DNA from: Lachnospiraceae bacterium
GTDB taxonomy: Bacteria; Bacillota; Clostridia; Lachnospirales; Lachnospiraceae
Direction: 5' to 3'
DNA length: 64,000 nucleotides
Assembly (NCBI GenBank): GCA_021772075.1
Contig: JAETNQ010000005.1
Coordinates: forward strand, 1-64,000
Shown here: in pieces, positions 44,720-54,463 of the stretch
Layout of the letters: every line of letters starts with the position of its first letter
Numbering within the stretch: the first letter of the stretch is position 1
Notes under the pieces: model-generated
Told to the model about the DNA's origin: nothing
Databases searched by the model: none
The model's input: only the letters and a program-made list of their open reading frames with translations
Program-made: the position numbers and the translations under genes

Positions 44720-45805
44720 CTAATCCAATATTTCATTGATCCCAATATCTTTGCGTACAGATAAATCGATAAAACTATTTCCGATCTGCACCAATGGCCT
44801 TGTCAGATTAAATTTATTGATCAAAACAATCTGGCCGATCAGGCCATTGCTTAAGCGGACTTTATGCCGGATAAAATTATTGGTAACGTGTGAAATAAAC
44901 GTCATCAGCATCTGGGAATCATATTTCTGGTATCCATTATCTTCCAAGTGTTTTAAAAGCCAGAACGGCGACTTGGGTTCTATTCCTTCCTCCGCCATGA
45001 TCATCGTGTCATAAGTATCTGCAATGGCGATAATGCGGGAAATATAATTAATATTTTCTTTTGCTACTTTTAGGGGAAATCCTGATCCATCCTGGCGTTC
45101 ATGGTGTGTCAGAACGGCCTGCTTTACCTTTATATCAATATTTTTATCTTTGAGCAGATTGTATCCTAATACGGCATGCTTTACATAAGGACCTCCTTCT
45201 ATTTCTGCATGAAAAGTAAAATTGGGAGGAAGCTCAGGGGAGTTGCTTAATTTTAACAACCCGATGTCATGGAGAAGTCCGGCGGTTCCCACCAGTTCGA
45301 TATCTTCTTTTTTTAAGTTCAGCCATTTTGCCAATACCTGTCCCCAAAGAGCGACATTAATGGAATGGGTATATAACCCTTCCGCTTTTTTTTGCATAGC
45401 AAATAACATGTTGCATAAATTGACCTCATTTTCTGAATTGTCCACGATGCTGTTTAACATATCAAGAAGAAGCGGAACGTCCAAATCTTTTTCGTTGGTA
45501 ACAACATTGATCAGGTTTTCGGAAAGAGCCGTTTCTGCAATCTGGAATTTTTCTTCAAAAATTTCTATCTGCTGCTGTCCCACTTTTGGAACGGATTCCG
45601 GAGAAGGGATATCTTCCGGGCAGGAGGCGGTTGACTGATAGTCTACCATAACATAATCTATAAAATGCTTTGTTAAAAGTGCAACTACATCTTTGGTTAC
45701 GGGCGTGTTGATCGGAACGAGCGTCATGCCGGTTCTTGTATAAACGTCGCTTTTAATGATCATTCCTTTCCGAAGACGATCCGTATGTACTCTAAAACAT
45801 GCCAT
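44720..45805 (-). CDS. HD-GYP domain phosphodiesterase-like protein
   Basis: A protein of 361 residues. The N-terminal region of about 130 residues is without a known input domain. The HD-GYP domain (about 150-300) has LLHDIGLLKL and HHERQDGSGFPLKV. The Tyr of GYP is Phe here (GSGFP), a common variant. The domain hydrolyses cyclic di-GMP or acts as its sensor. Neighbour of a cytidylate-kinase-like gene. Confidence 0.88.
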   Translation of the reverse strand: MACFRVHTDRLRKGMIIKSDVYTRTGMTLVPINTPVTKDVVALLTKHFIDYVMVDYQSTASCPEDIPSPESVPKVGQQQIEIFEEKFQIAETALSENLINVVTNEKDLDVPLLLDMLNSIVDNSENEVNLCNMLFAMQKKAEGLYTHSINVALWGQVLAKWLNLKKEDIELVGTAGLLHDIGLLKLSNSPELPPNFTFHAEIEGGPYVKHAVLGYNLLKDKNIDIKVKQAVLTHHERQDGSGFPLKVAKENINYISRIIAIADTYDTMIMAEEGIEPKSPFWLLKHLEDNGYQKYDSQMLMTFISHVTNNFIRHKVRLSNGLIGQIVLINKFNLTRPLVQIGNSFIDLSVRKDIGINEILD

Positions 45806-45828
45806 AAGTTTTAGCCTCTTTCAAATCA

Positions 45829-46452
45829 TTATTGTTTAGTCTCAAAATCTTCTACAAACTGCGTGATCAATTTTACCGTTCCTTCTATGCCAAGGATGCT
45901 GCTGTTGATGCATAGATCATAGCTGTCGGCGCGGCCCCATTTTTTGGAAGAATAATAATTGTAATAGCTTTGGCGCTGTTTATCTTTTTTCGTAATCATG
46001 TCCTTTGCTTTTGCTTCCGTCAAATGATATCTTTCCATGATGCGTTTGGTTTTTGTATTGCTGTCGCCGTAAATAAACAGATGAACGCAGTTAGGGAATT
46101 CGCTCAAAGCATAATCCGCACAACGTCCTACAATGATACAAGGACCTTCGCTGGCTATTTTCTTAATGGTGTCAAATTGAGCTAAAAATACTTTGTGGCT
46201 GATCGGCATATCGACAAACGAGGATGCGTTATATCCAAAAGAATAAGTATCCATTACCAAATTATAAAGAAACGAATTTGTCGGACGTTCGTCGTGGTTT
46301 TTAATCATTTCTTCGCAAAAACCGCTTTCTTTCGCGGCTCTTGTCAGTAATTCTTTGTCATAACATTTTATTCCAAAATATTCAGCTACCTTTTCACCGA
46401 TTTCTCTGCCTGCCGAGCCAAACTGCCGGCCTATGGTAATAATTGTATTCAT
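45829..46452 (-). CDS. Cytidylate kinase-like family protein (second copy)
   Basis: A protein of 207 residues, paralogous to the one at 38398-39021: ITIGRQFGSAGREIGEKVAE, CYDKELL and IIVGRCADYALSEFPNCVHL. Preceded by AGGAGGGGC on the minus strand. It is transcribed toward the HD-GYP gene, 23 bases from it. The substrate is not known. Confidence 0.85.
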   Translation of the reverse strand: MNTIITIGRQFGSAGREIGEKVAEYFGIKCYDKELLTRAAKESGFCEEMIKNHDERPTNSFLYNLVMDTYSFGYNASSFVDMPISHKVFLAQFDTIKKIASEGPCIIVGRCADYALSEFPNCVHLFIYGDSNTKTKRIMERYHLTEAKAKDMITKKDKQRQSYYNYYSSKKWGRADSYDLCINSSILGIEGTVKLITQFVEDFETKQ

Positions 46453-46519
46453 AGAAAAGCCCCTCCTTTTTTATCATTATAAAATGATGGATATGGTATA
46501 ACATGTACTATAATAAAAT

Positions 46520-46548
46520 ATTATATATAAACTATCCAAAAAATTCAA
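46520..46548 (-). promoter_or_regulatory. Promoter of the cytidylate-kinase-like/HD-GYP unit
   Basis: On the minus strand TTGAAT (46543-46548), a 17-base spacer and TATAAT (46520-46525). The gap 46453-46614 is very AT-rich. Confidence 0.6.
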
Positions 46549-46614
46549 TAAAATATAGAACATATATAAATTTAAAACTAACTATATATGCCCGTTTATG
46601 GAAAAACAATATAG

Positions 46615-47556
46615 TCAGCCGGGCAATACTTTCAACAGGTGTTCAAAATATTCAGGCAGGGGAGCGTCTGTTTCGACATATATGCCGGTTTTTGGATGAA
46701 GAAAACCAAGGATTTTTGCGTGGAGGCATTGTCCGTTCAGCGAAAAAGGAGATTTCCTTCCGCCGGAATAATTTTGGTCTCCTAAAAGCGGATGGCCTAT
46801 GCTTGCCATATGTACCCGGATCTGATGGGTACGGCCGGTTTCCAGCTGGCATTCTATATAAGTGTAACCGCGAAATCTTTGTAATACTTTATAGTGTGTA
46901 ACCGCCGGTTTCCCGTTCTTTTCATTAATGGACATCTTCTTTCTGTCTAAGGGATGCCGGCCGATCGGGGCGGATATCGTTCCTTCTTCGGAAGGGATCG
47001 TTCCATAACAGATGGCATGGTATCGGCGCACTATAGTATGTTCTTTTAATTGAGCGGCAATGCAATGATGTGAAAAATCATTCTTGCAAATGATAATGGA
47101 TCCGGTTGTATCTTTGTCGATACGATGCACGATTCCCGGACGCATAATGCCATTGATTCCCGACAGGTTTTCCTGGCAATGGTACATAACAGCATTTACC
47201 AATGTTCCGTTGAAATGCCCTGCTGCCGGGTGGACAACCATTCCTTTCGGTTTATTTACCACAAGAACGTCTTCATCTTCATAAAGGATATCCAAAGGAA
47301 TATTTTCCGGAACAATATTCGGCTCAACGGCATCGGGTGCCTGAAACCTTATCTCATCCCCGCATTTTAAGCGGTAATTAGCTTTTACCGGCAAGCGGTT
47401 GACTTTGATTTGTCGATCTTTTAATAGTTTTTGCAGATAAGAACGCGATAAAGAATCAATAAGGCCGCTCAAAGCTTTATCAATTCTTTCATCTTCCCAT
47501 TCTTCTGTTATAAGGAAACAAAATTCCTTACGGTTTAAATCAAAATGATCACTCAT
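46615..47556 (-). CDS. rluD: RluD-like 23S rRNA pseudouridine synthase
   Basis: A protein of 313 residues. It has the N-terminal S4 domain (about 16-75), NKPKGMVVHPAAGH, the active-site text HRIDKDTTG, and GRTHQIRVHM with GHPLLGDQNY. The AAGH and RIDKDTTG forms are those of RluD, which modifies helix 69 of 23S rRNA. Confidence 0.92.
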   Translation of the reverse strand: MSDHFDLNRKEFCFLITEEWEDERIDKALSGLIDSLSRSYLQKLLKDRQIKVNRLPVKANYRLKCGDEIRFQAPDAVEPNIVPENIPLDILYEDEDVLVVNKPKGMVVHPAAGHFNGTLVNAVMYHCQENLSGINGIMRPGIVHRIDKDTTGSIIICKNDFSHHCIAAQLKEHTIVRRYHAICYGTIPSEEGTISAPIGRHPLDRKKMSINEKNGKPAVTHYKVLQRFRGYTYIECQLETGRTHQIRVHMASIGHPLLGDQNYSGGRKSPFSLNGQCLHAKILGFLHPKTGIYVETDAPLPEYFEHLLKVLPG

Positions 47557-47561
47557 ATATT

Positions 47562-48671
47562 TTACTCTGCCATATCTTCATCACTAAAATAAATTTCCTG
47601 AATGGCATTTCGTATATCTTCATCCGTTACCGATGTGTCAATCACGGCTTTCCCTACTTTTTTTAAAAGGATGAACTTGATCTTTCCAGCCTCCATCTTT
47701 TTGTCTGACTTAGTCAATCGCAGGATTTCTTCGGGATTGATATGGTCTATGGAAATCGGCAGATTGAAGGGAACAAACATATCCCGGATTTCATAATATT
47801 CGTCCATCGTCAGCAATTCATGTTTCCACGAAATATAGGCGGCGGCAACGCATCCTAAAGCGACACATTCCCCATGGTATAGTTCAAAGTTCCTGGCTTT
47901 TTCTAAGGCATGCCCGATCGTATGCCCAAAATTCAGAAGCGCCCGCTCTCCTTTCTCCATAGGATCTTTTTCTACAATCATTTTTTTTATGTTGCTGCTT
48001 CTGACCACCATTTCTTCCAATATATTGGGATCTCTGTCACATATTTCATACATATTTTCTATGAGCCAGACATAAAAGACATGGTCACGGATCAAGCCAT
48101 GTTTCATGATTTCCGCAAAACCGGAAAAATATTGTCTTTCTTCCAGTGTTTTCAGGGTAGAAACATTCATATATACCAATTTAGGCATGTAAAAAGCGCC
48201 GACCATATTCTTATATCCGTTCAGATCCACCCCGGTTTTTCCGCCGATGCTGCTGTCAGCCTGGGCTAAAAGCGTGGTAGGAATTTGAATAAAATCGATT
48301 CCACGCAGATAAGTTGCCGCGGTAAAGCCGGTCAGGTCGCCGACAACTCCTCCGCCCAAGGCAATCAGGATATCCTTGCGGTCAAATTCTTCTTCGATCA
48401 AAAATGTATATGCCTTTTGGACAGTATCCAAAGTTTTGCTTGCTTCGCCGGAAGGAAAGGAAAAGAGGACAGCTTTCCTGCACTTATTTTTTATCAGGCT
48501 TAGTATTTCTTCGGCATATAGTTTTTCCACTGTGGAATCCGTTACTATGCAAATCCGGCGTTCTCCAATCCCGAATACTTCCAGTTCTATAGCAAGATCC
48601 TGAAAATTTTGAGAAAATATAATATCATAACAAGGTTTTTTTGCATACTGAATCGTTAGTCTTTGCGCCAT
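47562..48671 (-). CDS. aroB: 3-dehydroquinate synthase AroB
   Basis: A protein of 369 residues. The ATG at 48671, with GGAAG ten bases upstream, gives the normal N-terminus; the frame is open further upstream into sepF but that part is not coding-like. It has GGGVVGDLTGFTAATYLRG, DSSIGGKTGVD and HGECVALG. Second step of the shikimate pathway (DAHP to 3-dehydroquinate, using NAD and zinc). Confidence 0.94.
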   Translation of the reverse strand: MAQRLTIQYAKKPCYDIIFSQNFQDLAIELEVFGIGERRICIVTDSTVEKLYAEEILSLIKNKCRKAVLFSFPSGEASKTLDTVQKAYTFLIEEEFDRKDILIALGGGVVGDLTGFTAATYLRGIDFIQIPTTLLAQADSSIGGKTGVDLNGYKNMVGAFYMPKLVYMNVSTLKTLEERQYFSGFAEIMKHGLIRDHVFYVWLIENMYEICDRDPNILEEMVVRSSNIKKMIVEKDPMEKGERALLNFGHTIGHALEKARNFELYHGECVALGCVAAAYISWKHELLTMDEYYEIRDMFVPFNLPISIDHINPEEILRLTKSDKKMEAGKIKFILLKKVGKAVIDTSVTDEDIRNAIQEIYFSDEDMAE

Positions 48672-48699
48672 AAGCAAAACTTCCTTATCTAAAAAATGT

Positions 48700-49197
48700 T
48701 TATTTATTGATCGGTACATCAAAAGCGCCCGACAGCAGTTCCTGGAAATCACCGGAAATATCCACGCTCGCCGGGGTAATAATAAATATGTAATGGGATA
48801 TTTTTTGCAGATTGCCGCTGATCGCAAAACAGGAACCAGAGGTAAAATCAATGATCCGTTGAGCAATATCCACGTCGAGCCCTTCCAAATTAAGTACTAC
48901 GGTTCTGTTTGCCAGAAGAGTCTCGGTAATCTCTCGGGCATCTTCCACGGATGTGGGTTTAATGACGCATACTTCCATTCCGGCGCCAACCATTTTCCGA
49001 GGCTGTCTATTTAAAGGTGTGATTTTTGGAGTGGTTTTCTTTGCGGATTCCTCTGCGGTCACCAGCTCCTCTTTCACTGCCGTATTCTTTTTCGGCGTTT
49101 TTACTTCGTAATCCGGTTCGTCGTAATCATCATCATAATAGTCGTCTTCTTCTGGGTTTAGCTTCATATAATTTAAAAACTTATCCATTACTCCCAT
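48700..49197 (-). CDS. sepF: Cell division protein SepF
   Basis: A protein of 165 residues. The N-terminal amphipathic helix MGVMDKFLNYMKL for membrane binding is followed by a very acidic linker (about 16-65) and the SepF domain (about 73-160). That domain has VVLNLEGLDVDIAQRIIDF and GSCFAISGNLQKIS. It tethers FtsZ to the membrane. Confidence 0.92.
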   Translation of the reverse strand: MGVMDKFLNYMKLNPEEDDYYDDDYDEPDYEVKTPKKNTAVKEELVTAEESAKKTTPKITPLNRQPRKMVGAGMEVCVIKPTSVEDAREITETLLANRTVVLNLEGLDVDIAQRIIDFTSGSCFAISGNLQKISHYIFIITPASVDISGDFQELLSGAFDVPINK

Positions 49198-49225
49198 GTT
49201 TTATAAATCTCCTTAATTTCGGCAT

Positions 49226-49927
49226 TCAGACCGTTTCATAATGCCGTTCTCCAAATATGCCTGTCCCTACCCGGACATAAGTAGCTCCTTCTTCTACCGC
49301 TACGGTATAATCTCCAGTCATTCCCATTGACAAAGCATTCATATTAACATTATCAATGTTTTTCTCCTTGATGTCAACAGATAATTGGCGCAGCCCTACA
49401 AAATATTGCCTGTTTTTTTCAGGATTTTCTACATATGGTGCTATGATCATCAATCCTTCTATCTGTATCGACGGCAATAAGGAAATTTCCTTTACCAAGG
49501 CTTCTGCTTCTGCTTCCGGAACGCCGAATTTGGTCTCCTCTTTTGCCATATTTACTTCTATAAGAATGTGCGCGGTGATGTTTCTTTTCATAGATTCTTT
49601 GCTGATTTCTTCCGCCAGCTTCAGAGAGTCTACTCCATGGATCAGATATGCTTTATCCACAACATATTTTACTTTGTTTCTTTGTAAATGTCCGATCATA
49701 TGCCATTTAATATCTTTAGGAAGCTGTTCATATTTGCTGACCAGTTCCTGGACCTTGTTTTCTCCAAAATGCCGGCATCCGCATCGGTATGCTTCCATTA
49801 ACGAGGAAACAGGCTTCGTTTTGCTGACCGCGATTAATGTGACTTCATCGGGATTGCGCCCTGCTTTCCGGCAGGAAGAGAGGATATTCTTTTCTATATG
49901 GCGTAGGTTTTCTGCGATTGTATCCAT
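49226..49927 (-). CDS. YggS family pyridoxal-phosphate homeostasis protein
   Basis: A protein of 233 residues from the ATG at 49927 with AAGGAGAAAAAG upstream. LIAVSKTKPV holds the PLP-binding Lys, then FGENKVQEL, HMIGHLQRNKVK and SMGMTGDYTVAV. It controls PLP levels and is commonly encoded next to sepF. Confidence 0.93.
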   Translation of the reverse strand: MDTIAENLRHIEKNILSSCRKAGRNPDEVTLIAVSKTKPVSSLMEAYRCGCRHFGENKVQELVSKYEQLPKDIKWHMIGHLQRNKVKYVVDKAYLIHGVDSLKLAEEISKESMKRNITAHILIEVNMAKEETKFGVPEAEAEALVKEISLLPSIQIEGLMIIAPYVENPEKNRQYFVGLRQLSVDIKEKNIDNVNMNALSMGMTGDYTVAVEEGATYVRVGTGIFGERHYETV

Positions 49928-49940
49928 CTTTTTCTCCTTT

Positions 49941-51338
49941 TTAATGAATGAGTTCATCTTCGTTTACCGTTGCGGCATCAAGGACAATATAATCATATAC
50001 GTTCAGTCCATAAGAAGTATTGGATTGAACAATAGAATATTCGTCATTATTGTATAAAATATTGATCTGTTTAAAGTCAGCATATCCTTTGTTGATATTA
50101 TATACGCCGATTAAGCTTCCCCGTTTGCTTAACGCATATTTTTCTGAAGTTTCCGGCATAACGATGTACTCTCCGATACGAAGCGATGCGCCGTCTAAGT
50201 AGTATTCCTCTTCCGTTTCATTATAAATAGATGCTTCTACGAATTCGGTCGTAGCTTCCCCCTCTTCCGTATAGGCTTCCAGAAGGACGCCGGTTGCATT
50301 GCTGTTTCCCCCTTTTGTAACATATTCCTTGGGAACGATAAAAAATTCTTTTTCTACAATGGCTGAATTAGGGATTTTCAGTCCCGTCTCATCTTCTAAA
50401 ATAAGCTCGATATCCACGAAACGTTCGTTGCAGAAAGTGATCATGGAGTTTGTGAAAGTCAGTTTCACAAAAATATCTCCTTTTTCATTCGTAAAGGACT
50501 CTACTTTTCCCCAGGACATTTCCTGGTTCTTTAAAAAACGGACTTTTACATATTCTGCTTTCAGTAGTTCTTCTTCCCGGGCTTTATCCACATGAATAAC
50601 CAAAGACCAGTCTTCGTTAGAGGATATTTTGTATACAGGGTCTCCCGCAGCTACCAGATCATTACTGAGAAGCTGGGTTTTTTCATAATTCTTTTTATCA
50701 AACATTTCTACTGTCATCATTTCCAAGGTGAGATCTTCATAGCCGTCTATCGAATAAGTAATAATACCGGACATGACAGCCGTGCATTGTTTAATCAGGC
50801 CGGCCAGGTCGGATGACTGTATGGATTCTATGCTTTCTAATATATTGTAATTAGAAAGTTTCAGAACATTGCCTTCCATTTCATATTTAAAGTCATAGAC
50901 GGAATTAAAGTTCCGGCGGCGGTCAAAGCTGTTGGCAAAACCCACGATATCCGATTTCAATTCCGCAAGATCTGTTTGTGATAATGAATTTTCTCCGGTA
51001 GAGTTTGTCCCAAGATAATCGTTGAGTTTCCCTGATTCGTCTATCGTATATACGAGATCCCCTACCGCTACTCTTGCGCCTTCCCGCGCAAAGTAATTGA
51101 CGTATCCATTGTCTGCGGCGTTTACAATCGTTTCATCCCTGATGGCAATGGCTTCATAAATATTGTTTGTGGACAGGGAACCGGCCTGGACTTCATACCA
51201 GACGACGTGCTTGGCAGTAAAATACATAAATACGCAGATTACAATATAGACGAAGATAACGGCAAAAATGACCATGCCTATATTGATGTTCAGAGGCCTC
51301 CTGTATTTAGTTATTTTATTAGGATTTTGGTCAGCCAA
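49941..51338 (-). CDS. HlyD-family-like membrane protein in the sepF cluster
   Basis: A protein of 465 residues. It begins at a TTG (51338) with AGGAGG eight bases upstream. One N-terminal membrane helix (about 17-39) precedes a long extracellular region with beta-barrel segments. The layout is like HlyD adaptor proteins, but no ABC transporter is near. It is consistently found with sepF and yggS in Lachnospiraceae, which hints at a division or envelope role; inferred. Confidence 0.75.
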   Translation of the reverse strand: MADQNPNKITKYRRPLNINIGMVIFAVIFVYIVICVFMYFTAKHVVWYEVQAGSLSTNNIYEAIAIRDETIVNAADNGYVNYFAREGARVAVGDLVYTIDESGKLNDYLGTNSTGENSLSQTDLAELKSDIVGFANSFDRRRNFNSVYDFKYEMEGNVLKLSNYNILESIESIQSSDLAGLIKQCTAVMSGIITYSIDGYEDLTLEMMTVEMFDKKNYEKTQLLSNDLVAAGDPVYKISSNEDWSLVIHVDKAREEELLKAEYVKVRFLKNQEMSWGKVESFTNEKGDIFVKLTFTNSMITFCNERFVDIELILEDETGLKIPNSAIVEKEFFIVPKEYVTKGGNSNATGVLLEAYTEEGEATTEFVEASIYNETEEEYYLDGASLRIGEYIVMPETSEKYALSKRGSLIGVYNINKGYADFKQINILYNNDEYSIVQSNTSYGLNVYDYIVLDAATVNEDELIH

Positions 51339-51362
51339 TGAAAAACCTCCTGCAAAACCTAC

Positions 51363-51391
51363 AAAAAAGCCCCGGCCAGAATCCGAGGCTT
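51363..51391 (-). terminator. Terminator after the P-loop protein gene
   Basis: On the minus strand AAGCCTCGG and CCGGGGCTT form a nine-pair stem with one wobble, followed by TTTTTT. It separates the 51436-51855 gene from the HlyD-like gene downstream. Confidence 0.85.
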
Positions 51392-51435
51392 GTGACTATA
51401 CGAAAACATACCGGAAAACGGTTATCTGTTTATGA

Positions 51436-51855
51436 TTAAAGAGAGATTGTAACTTTAGATTTCATATCTGCCGGAAGCTCGTTCTCATCCAAAGAAATAC
51501 TTACGATGAAATCCACTCCAAACGCATCTCCGATTTTTTCTAATTTTGTTACTGTTTCAGTAATATCTTTTCCTTCCAGACAGGCAATTTTCAGGAAACT
51601 GTCAAAATACATTTGCTGCAAATCATGGTCCTGGGAGATGATGCCGCAGATAAATCCGAGAAACTCATCGCTGCTTGTAATAAAATAATCGGAAACGTTG
51701 ATGAGACGTACTTTATTATTCAGTTCAAACATATGTTTCGCGCTTTTATCCAAATATGTAATATTCCCTGACGCAGTTTTTACTTCGTCGTTTACTTTAT
51801 CCAGTAAATATTTTGTCTTTCCTTTTCCTTTATTGCCTGCTATTAATTGAACCAT
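51436..51855 (-). CDS. Small P-loop protein of unknown function
   Basis: A protein of 139 residues with GGAGGGTTCGCCG before the ATG. It has a Walker-A-like AGNKGKGKTK at 6-15; the remainder is short for an NTPase and has no clear Walker B. LINVSDYFITSSDEF and a late IVSISLDENELP are visible. It is not recognised beyond its P-loop. Flanked by the D,D-carboxypeptidase upstream and a terminator downstream. Confidence 0.7.
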   Translation of the reverse strand: MVQLIAGNKGKGKTKYLLDKVNDEVKTASGNITYLDKSAKHMFELNNKVRLINVSDYFITSSDEFLGFICGIISQDHDLQQMYFDSFLKIACLEGKDITETVTKLEKIGDAFGVDFIVSISLDENELPADMKSKVTISL

Positions 51856-51950
51856 CGGCGAACCCTCCTAAAGTAAATTCAGTCTGAACAAATCGATTTA
51901 ATTGGTAGACCTGTCTTTATTATAGTTTATATTACCTTAAAAAACAACTG

Positions 51951-52940
51951 TTAATTCTTTATTTCATTTAATAAATCTGTCATTTCATCATAAAGTATTT
52001 CTCTTGATTCGGAACGCAGTATCACCGAGATATAAGATTTGCCTGAGGAACTGCGGGACAAGAGAATCAGGCAGTTCTTAGCGGCGTTGGTCGTACCCGT
52101 TTTGCCTCCGATTACCGTAACGGAGCCAGGCGCGTCTTCTTCCCCCCGAAGATAAAGATTAGAAGAATTTATGCTGAGTTCCTTGTCCCTGCCTTCTTTA
52201 TCTTTATAAACGGTAGTATAAGAAGGCAGACGAATGATTTCGTCAATCAGCTGGTATTTTAATGCCTCATTAAAAATCAGGTACATATCATAGGCTGTGA
52301 TATAATGATCTTCTGCCGTAAGGCCGTGGGGGTTTACAAAGTGGCAGTTGGTAGCGCCAAGCGCTTTTGCCTCTTCGTTCATCATTTCGCAGAAAGCATC
52401 TACCGATCCGGCCACACCTTCCGCAATCAGGATAGCGGCGTCATTCGCTGAATGAATCAGCAATGCGTGCAATGCCTGGTTCAGAGTCATCTGATCCCCT
52501 TCTTTCAGGCCGCATTTTGTCGCTCCGGATTCCGTAATTTTTACGTTGGCGGATGCGGTCAGCATATCATCCGGCGAACTGTGCTTCAAAGCGACCAGAG
52601 CCGTCATGACTTTGGTAAGGCTGGCCGGAGCCATTTGTTCATAAACGTTTTTGGCATATATTGTATTGTTGTCATCCAGGGAAAACAACGCGGCTGCCCC
52701 TGCCTGGGACATGTCTACATCGGTATTTCCTGTAACATCGCCGTCTGCCACGCACAGTTCTTTTGCAAAGGGCGTCGCGGTATCTCCTCTTTCTTCCGCC
52801 GTATCCATGCGGTAACTGCTGACCGGATGGTTCGGCGAATATGCCATGTCATATGTTTTGCTTCCGCACCCGGCAAAGGCAGCCATAACGAAAAGCATGC
52901 CGCCCCCCAGAAGCAGATTTTTTCTATTTGTACATTTCAC
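51951..52940 (-). CDS. D-alanyl-D-alanine carboxypeptidase, lipoprotein
   Basis: A protein of 329 residues that starts at a GTG (52940) inside the end of mgsA (17-base overlap). The lipobox is FAGC (Cys25). Penicillin-binding motifs are SLTK (in [12 protein letters not shown]), SAN (HSANDAAI) and KTG (GGKTGTT). It trims the last D-Ala from peptidoglycan pentapeptides. The presence of a lipoprotein signal instead of a C-terminal membrane anchor is notable but not rare. Confidence 0.9.
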   Translation of the reverse strand: MKCTNRKNLLLGGGMLFVMAAFAGCGSKTYDMAYSPNHPVSSYRMDTAEERGDTATPFAKELCVADGDVTGNTDVDMSQAGAAALFSLDDNNTIYAKNVYEQMAPASLTKVMTALVALKHSSPDDMLTASANVKITESGATKCGLKEGDQMTLNQALHALLIHSANDAAILIAEGVAGSVDAFCEMMNEEAKALGATNCHFVNPHGLTAEDHYITAYDMYLIFNEALKYQLIDEIIRLPSYTTVYKDKEGRDKELSINSSNLYLRGEEDAPGSVTVIGGKTGTTNAAKNCLILLSRSSSGKSYISVILRSESREILYDEMTDLLNEIKN

Positions 52941-53319
52941 GCCACTCTAAGTCTCCTCTGTCCAATGATTTGATTAACAGTTCCGCAGAAGCAAGGTTGG
53001 TTGCCAAAGGAATATTGTGTACATCGCACAGGCGCATGACATTATTTACGTCAGGCTCGTGGGATTTTGGCGCCAGCGGATCTCTGAGGAAAATAACCAG
53101 GTCAATATCGTTATGTTCGATCTGGGCTCCAATCTGCTGTTCCCCGCCTAAATGACCGGCCAAATACTTATGCACGTTTAAGTTGGTTACTTCCTCGATC
53201 AGGCGTCCGGTCGTTCCTGTTGCATATAAATCGTTTTTGCTTAAAATCCCTTTGTATGCGATACAAAAATTTTGCATAAGCTGCTTTTTTGCATCGTGTG
53301 CAATTAGTGCGATATTCAT
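52924..53319 (-). CDS. mgsA: Methylglyoxal synthase MgsA
   Basis: A protein of 131 residues from the ATG at 53319, matching the family start [13 protein letters not shown]. It has [20 protein letters not shown] and [15 protein letters not shown], which hold the phosphate and catalytic residues. It converts dihydroxyacetone phosphate to methylglyoxal. Upstream is rodA, 24 bases away. Confidence 0.93.
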   Translation of the reverse strand: MNIALIAHDAKKQLMQNFCIAYKGILSKNDLYATGTTGRLIEEVTNLNVHKYLAGHLGGEQQIGAQIEHNDIDLVIFLRDPLAPKSHEPDVNNVMRLCDVHNIPLATNLASAELLIKSLDRGDLEWREMYK

Positions 53320-53343
53320 AGTTCTTATACCCTCTCTCATCTG

Positions 53344-54453
53344 TTAATTTTTTTTGTATTGTAATCCCACATTCAAAACAAATCCAATTCCGATATACAG
53401 GCTGACCAAAGAAGTTAGCCCATAACTGACGAACGGAAGCGTTACCCCTGTATTCGGCAGCAGACCAGTATTTACCCCAATATTTAAAAAGCCCTGGAAG
53501 CCGATCAGCCCCGCCATGCCTGCTGCGATAATGCTTCCTGCCAGATCTTTAGATCTTCGTGCGACCCGAAGGCATTCCAGCGTAATCAGAATAATCAGCA
53601 CAATGACCGCGCAAGCACCGACAAAGCCAAATTCTTCCCCAATCACGGCAAAAATGAAGTCTGTCTGGGGTTCCGAAATAAAATTGCCATTTTTTACAGA
53701 ACTGATCACATTGGTATCATACCCCTTCCCATATAACTGCCCGGAACCGATCGCCATCATGGAATTGAGCTGCTGGTAAGCCTCTGCAGTCGAATATTTT
53801 TCCGGATAAAGCCATGCGAAAATTCGGGTTTGCTGGTAGGGTTTGATCAGCGTCTGGCCTGGCTGGATAACGATACTGAAAATGATGACCGCAGCCGGAA
53901 CAGTAACCGCCAGTATTCCTGTTACCAGTTTCCAGCTGATGCCGCCCACGAACATAATGACACAGAAGATAACCGCTATGACAATAGTCGTTGAAAGGTT
54001 CGGCTGCCGGTAAACAAGAATAAGGGACGGCAAAACAAATAAACAGCATAAAGCGATGTTGATAAAGGAGTTCAAATTCTCCTTATGTTTCATTATAAAC
54101 TGTGCATAAAAGAGAATCAATAAAATTTTAGCAGTTTCTGAGGGCTGGAATTGAATCCCGAATAAAACGATCCACCGTTGGGCGCCGTTTACTGTGACTC
54201 CAAGGGAAGTCTGTACCAGAAGCAGGAGGGCAATATTGGCAATATAAAAGAGCCAATACAACTTGATCAGTACAGAATAGTCAAAAAAAGAGATCACAAC
54301 CATCAGGAAAAATCCGAAAATAAATCCCGTGATCTGTGTTTTTTGCAAAGATTCGTCGGCGCTTCCCACAGCAAAGATACCAATAATGGTAAGAGCTGTT
54401 ACCAATATCACCAATTTGAAATCAAAATCCCGTATTCTGTACTGTTTTATCAT
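53344..54453 (-). CDS. rodA: RodA/FtsW/SpoVE (SEDS) family glycosyltransferase, RodA-like
   Basis: A protein of 369 residues with about ten membrane helices; VNGAQRWIVLFGIQFQPSE and the late GLLPNTGVTLPFVSYG are SEDS motifs. Placed in an mre/PBP2/min cluster, it is most likely RodA, the peptidoglycan polymerase of the elongation machine, which works with the class B PBP2 encoded here. Confidence 0.9.
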   Translation of the reverse strand: MIKQYRIRDFDFKLVILVTALTIIGIFAVGSADESLQKTQITGFIFGFFLMVVISFFDYSVLIKLYWLFYIANIALLLLVQTSLGVTVNGAQRWIVLFGIQFQPSETAKILLILFYAQFIMKHKENLNSFINIALCCLFVLPSLILVYRQPNLSTTIVIAVIFCVIMFVGGISWKLVTGILAVTVPAAVIIFSIVIQPGQTLIKPYQQTRIFAWLYPEKYSTAEAYQQLNSMMAIGSGQLYGKGYDTNVISSVKNGNFISEPQTDFIFAVIGEEFGFVGACAVIVLIILITLECLRVARRSKDLAGSIIAAGMAGLIGFQGFLNIGVNTGLLPNTGVTLPFVSYGLTSLVSLYIGIGFVLNVGLQYKKN

Positions 54454-54463
54454 GATTGCACCT

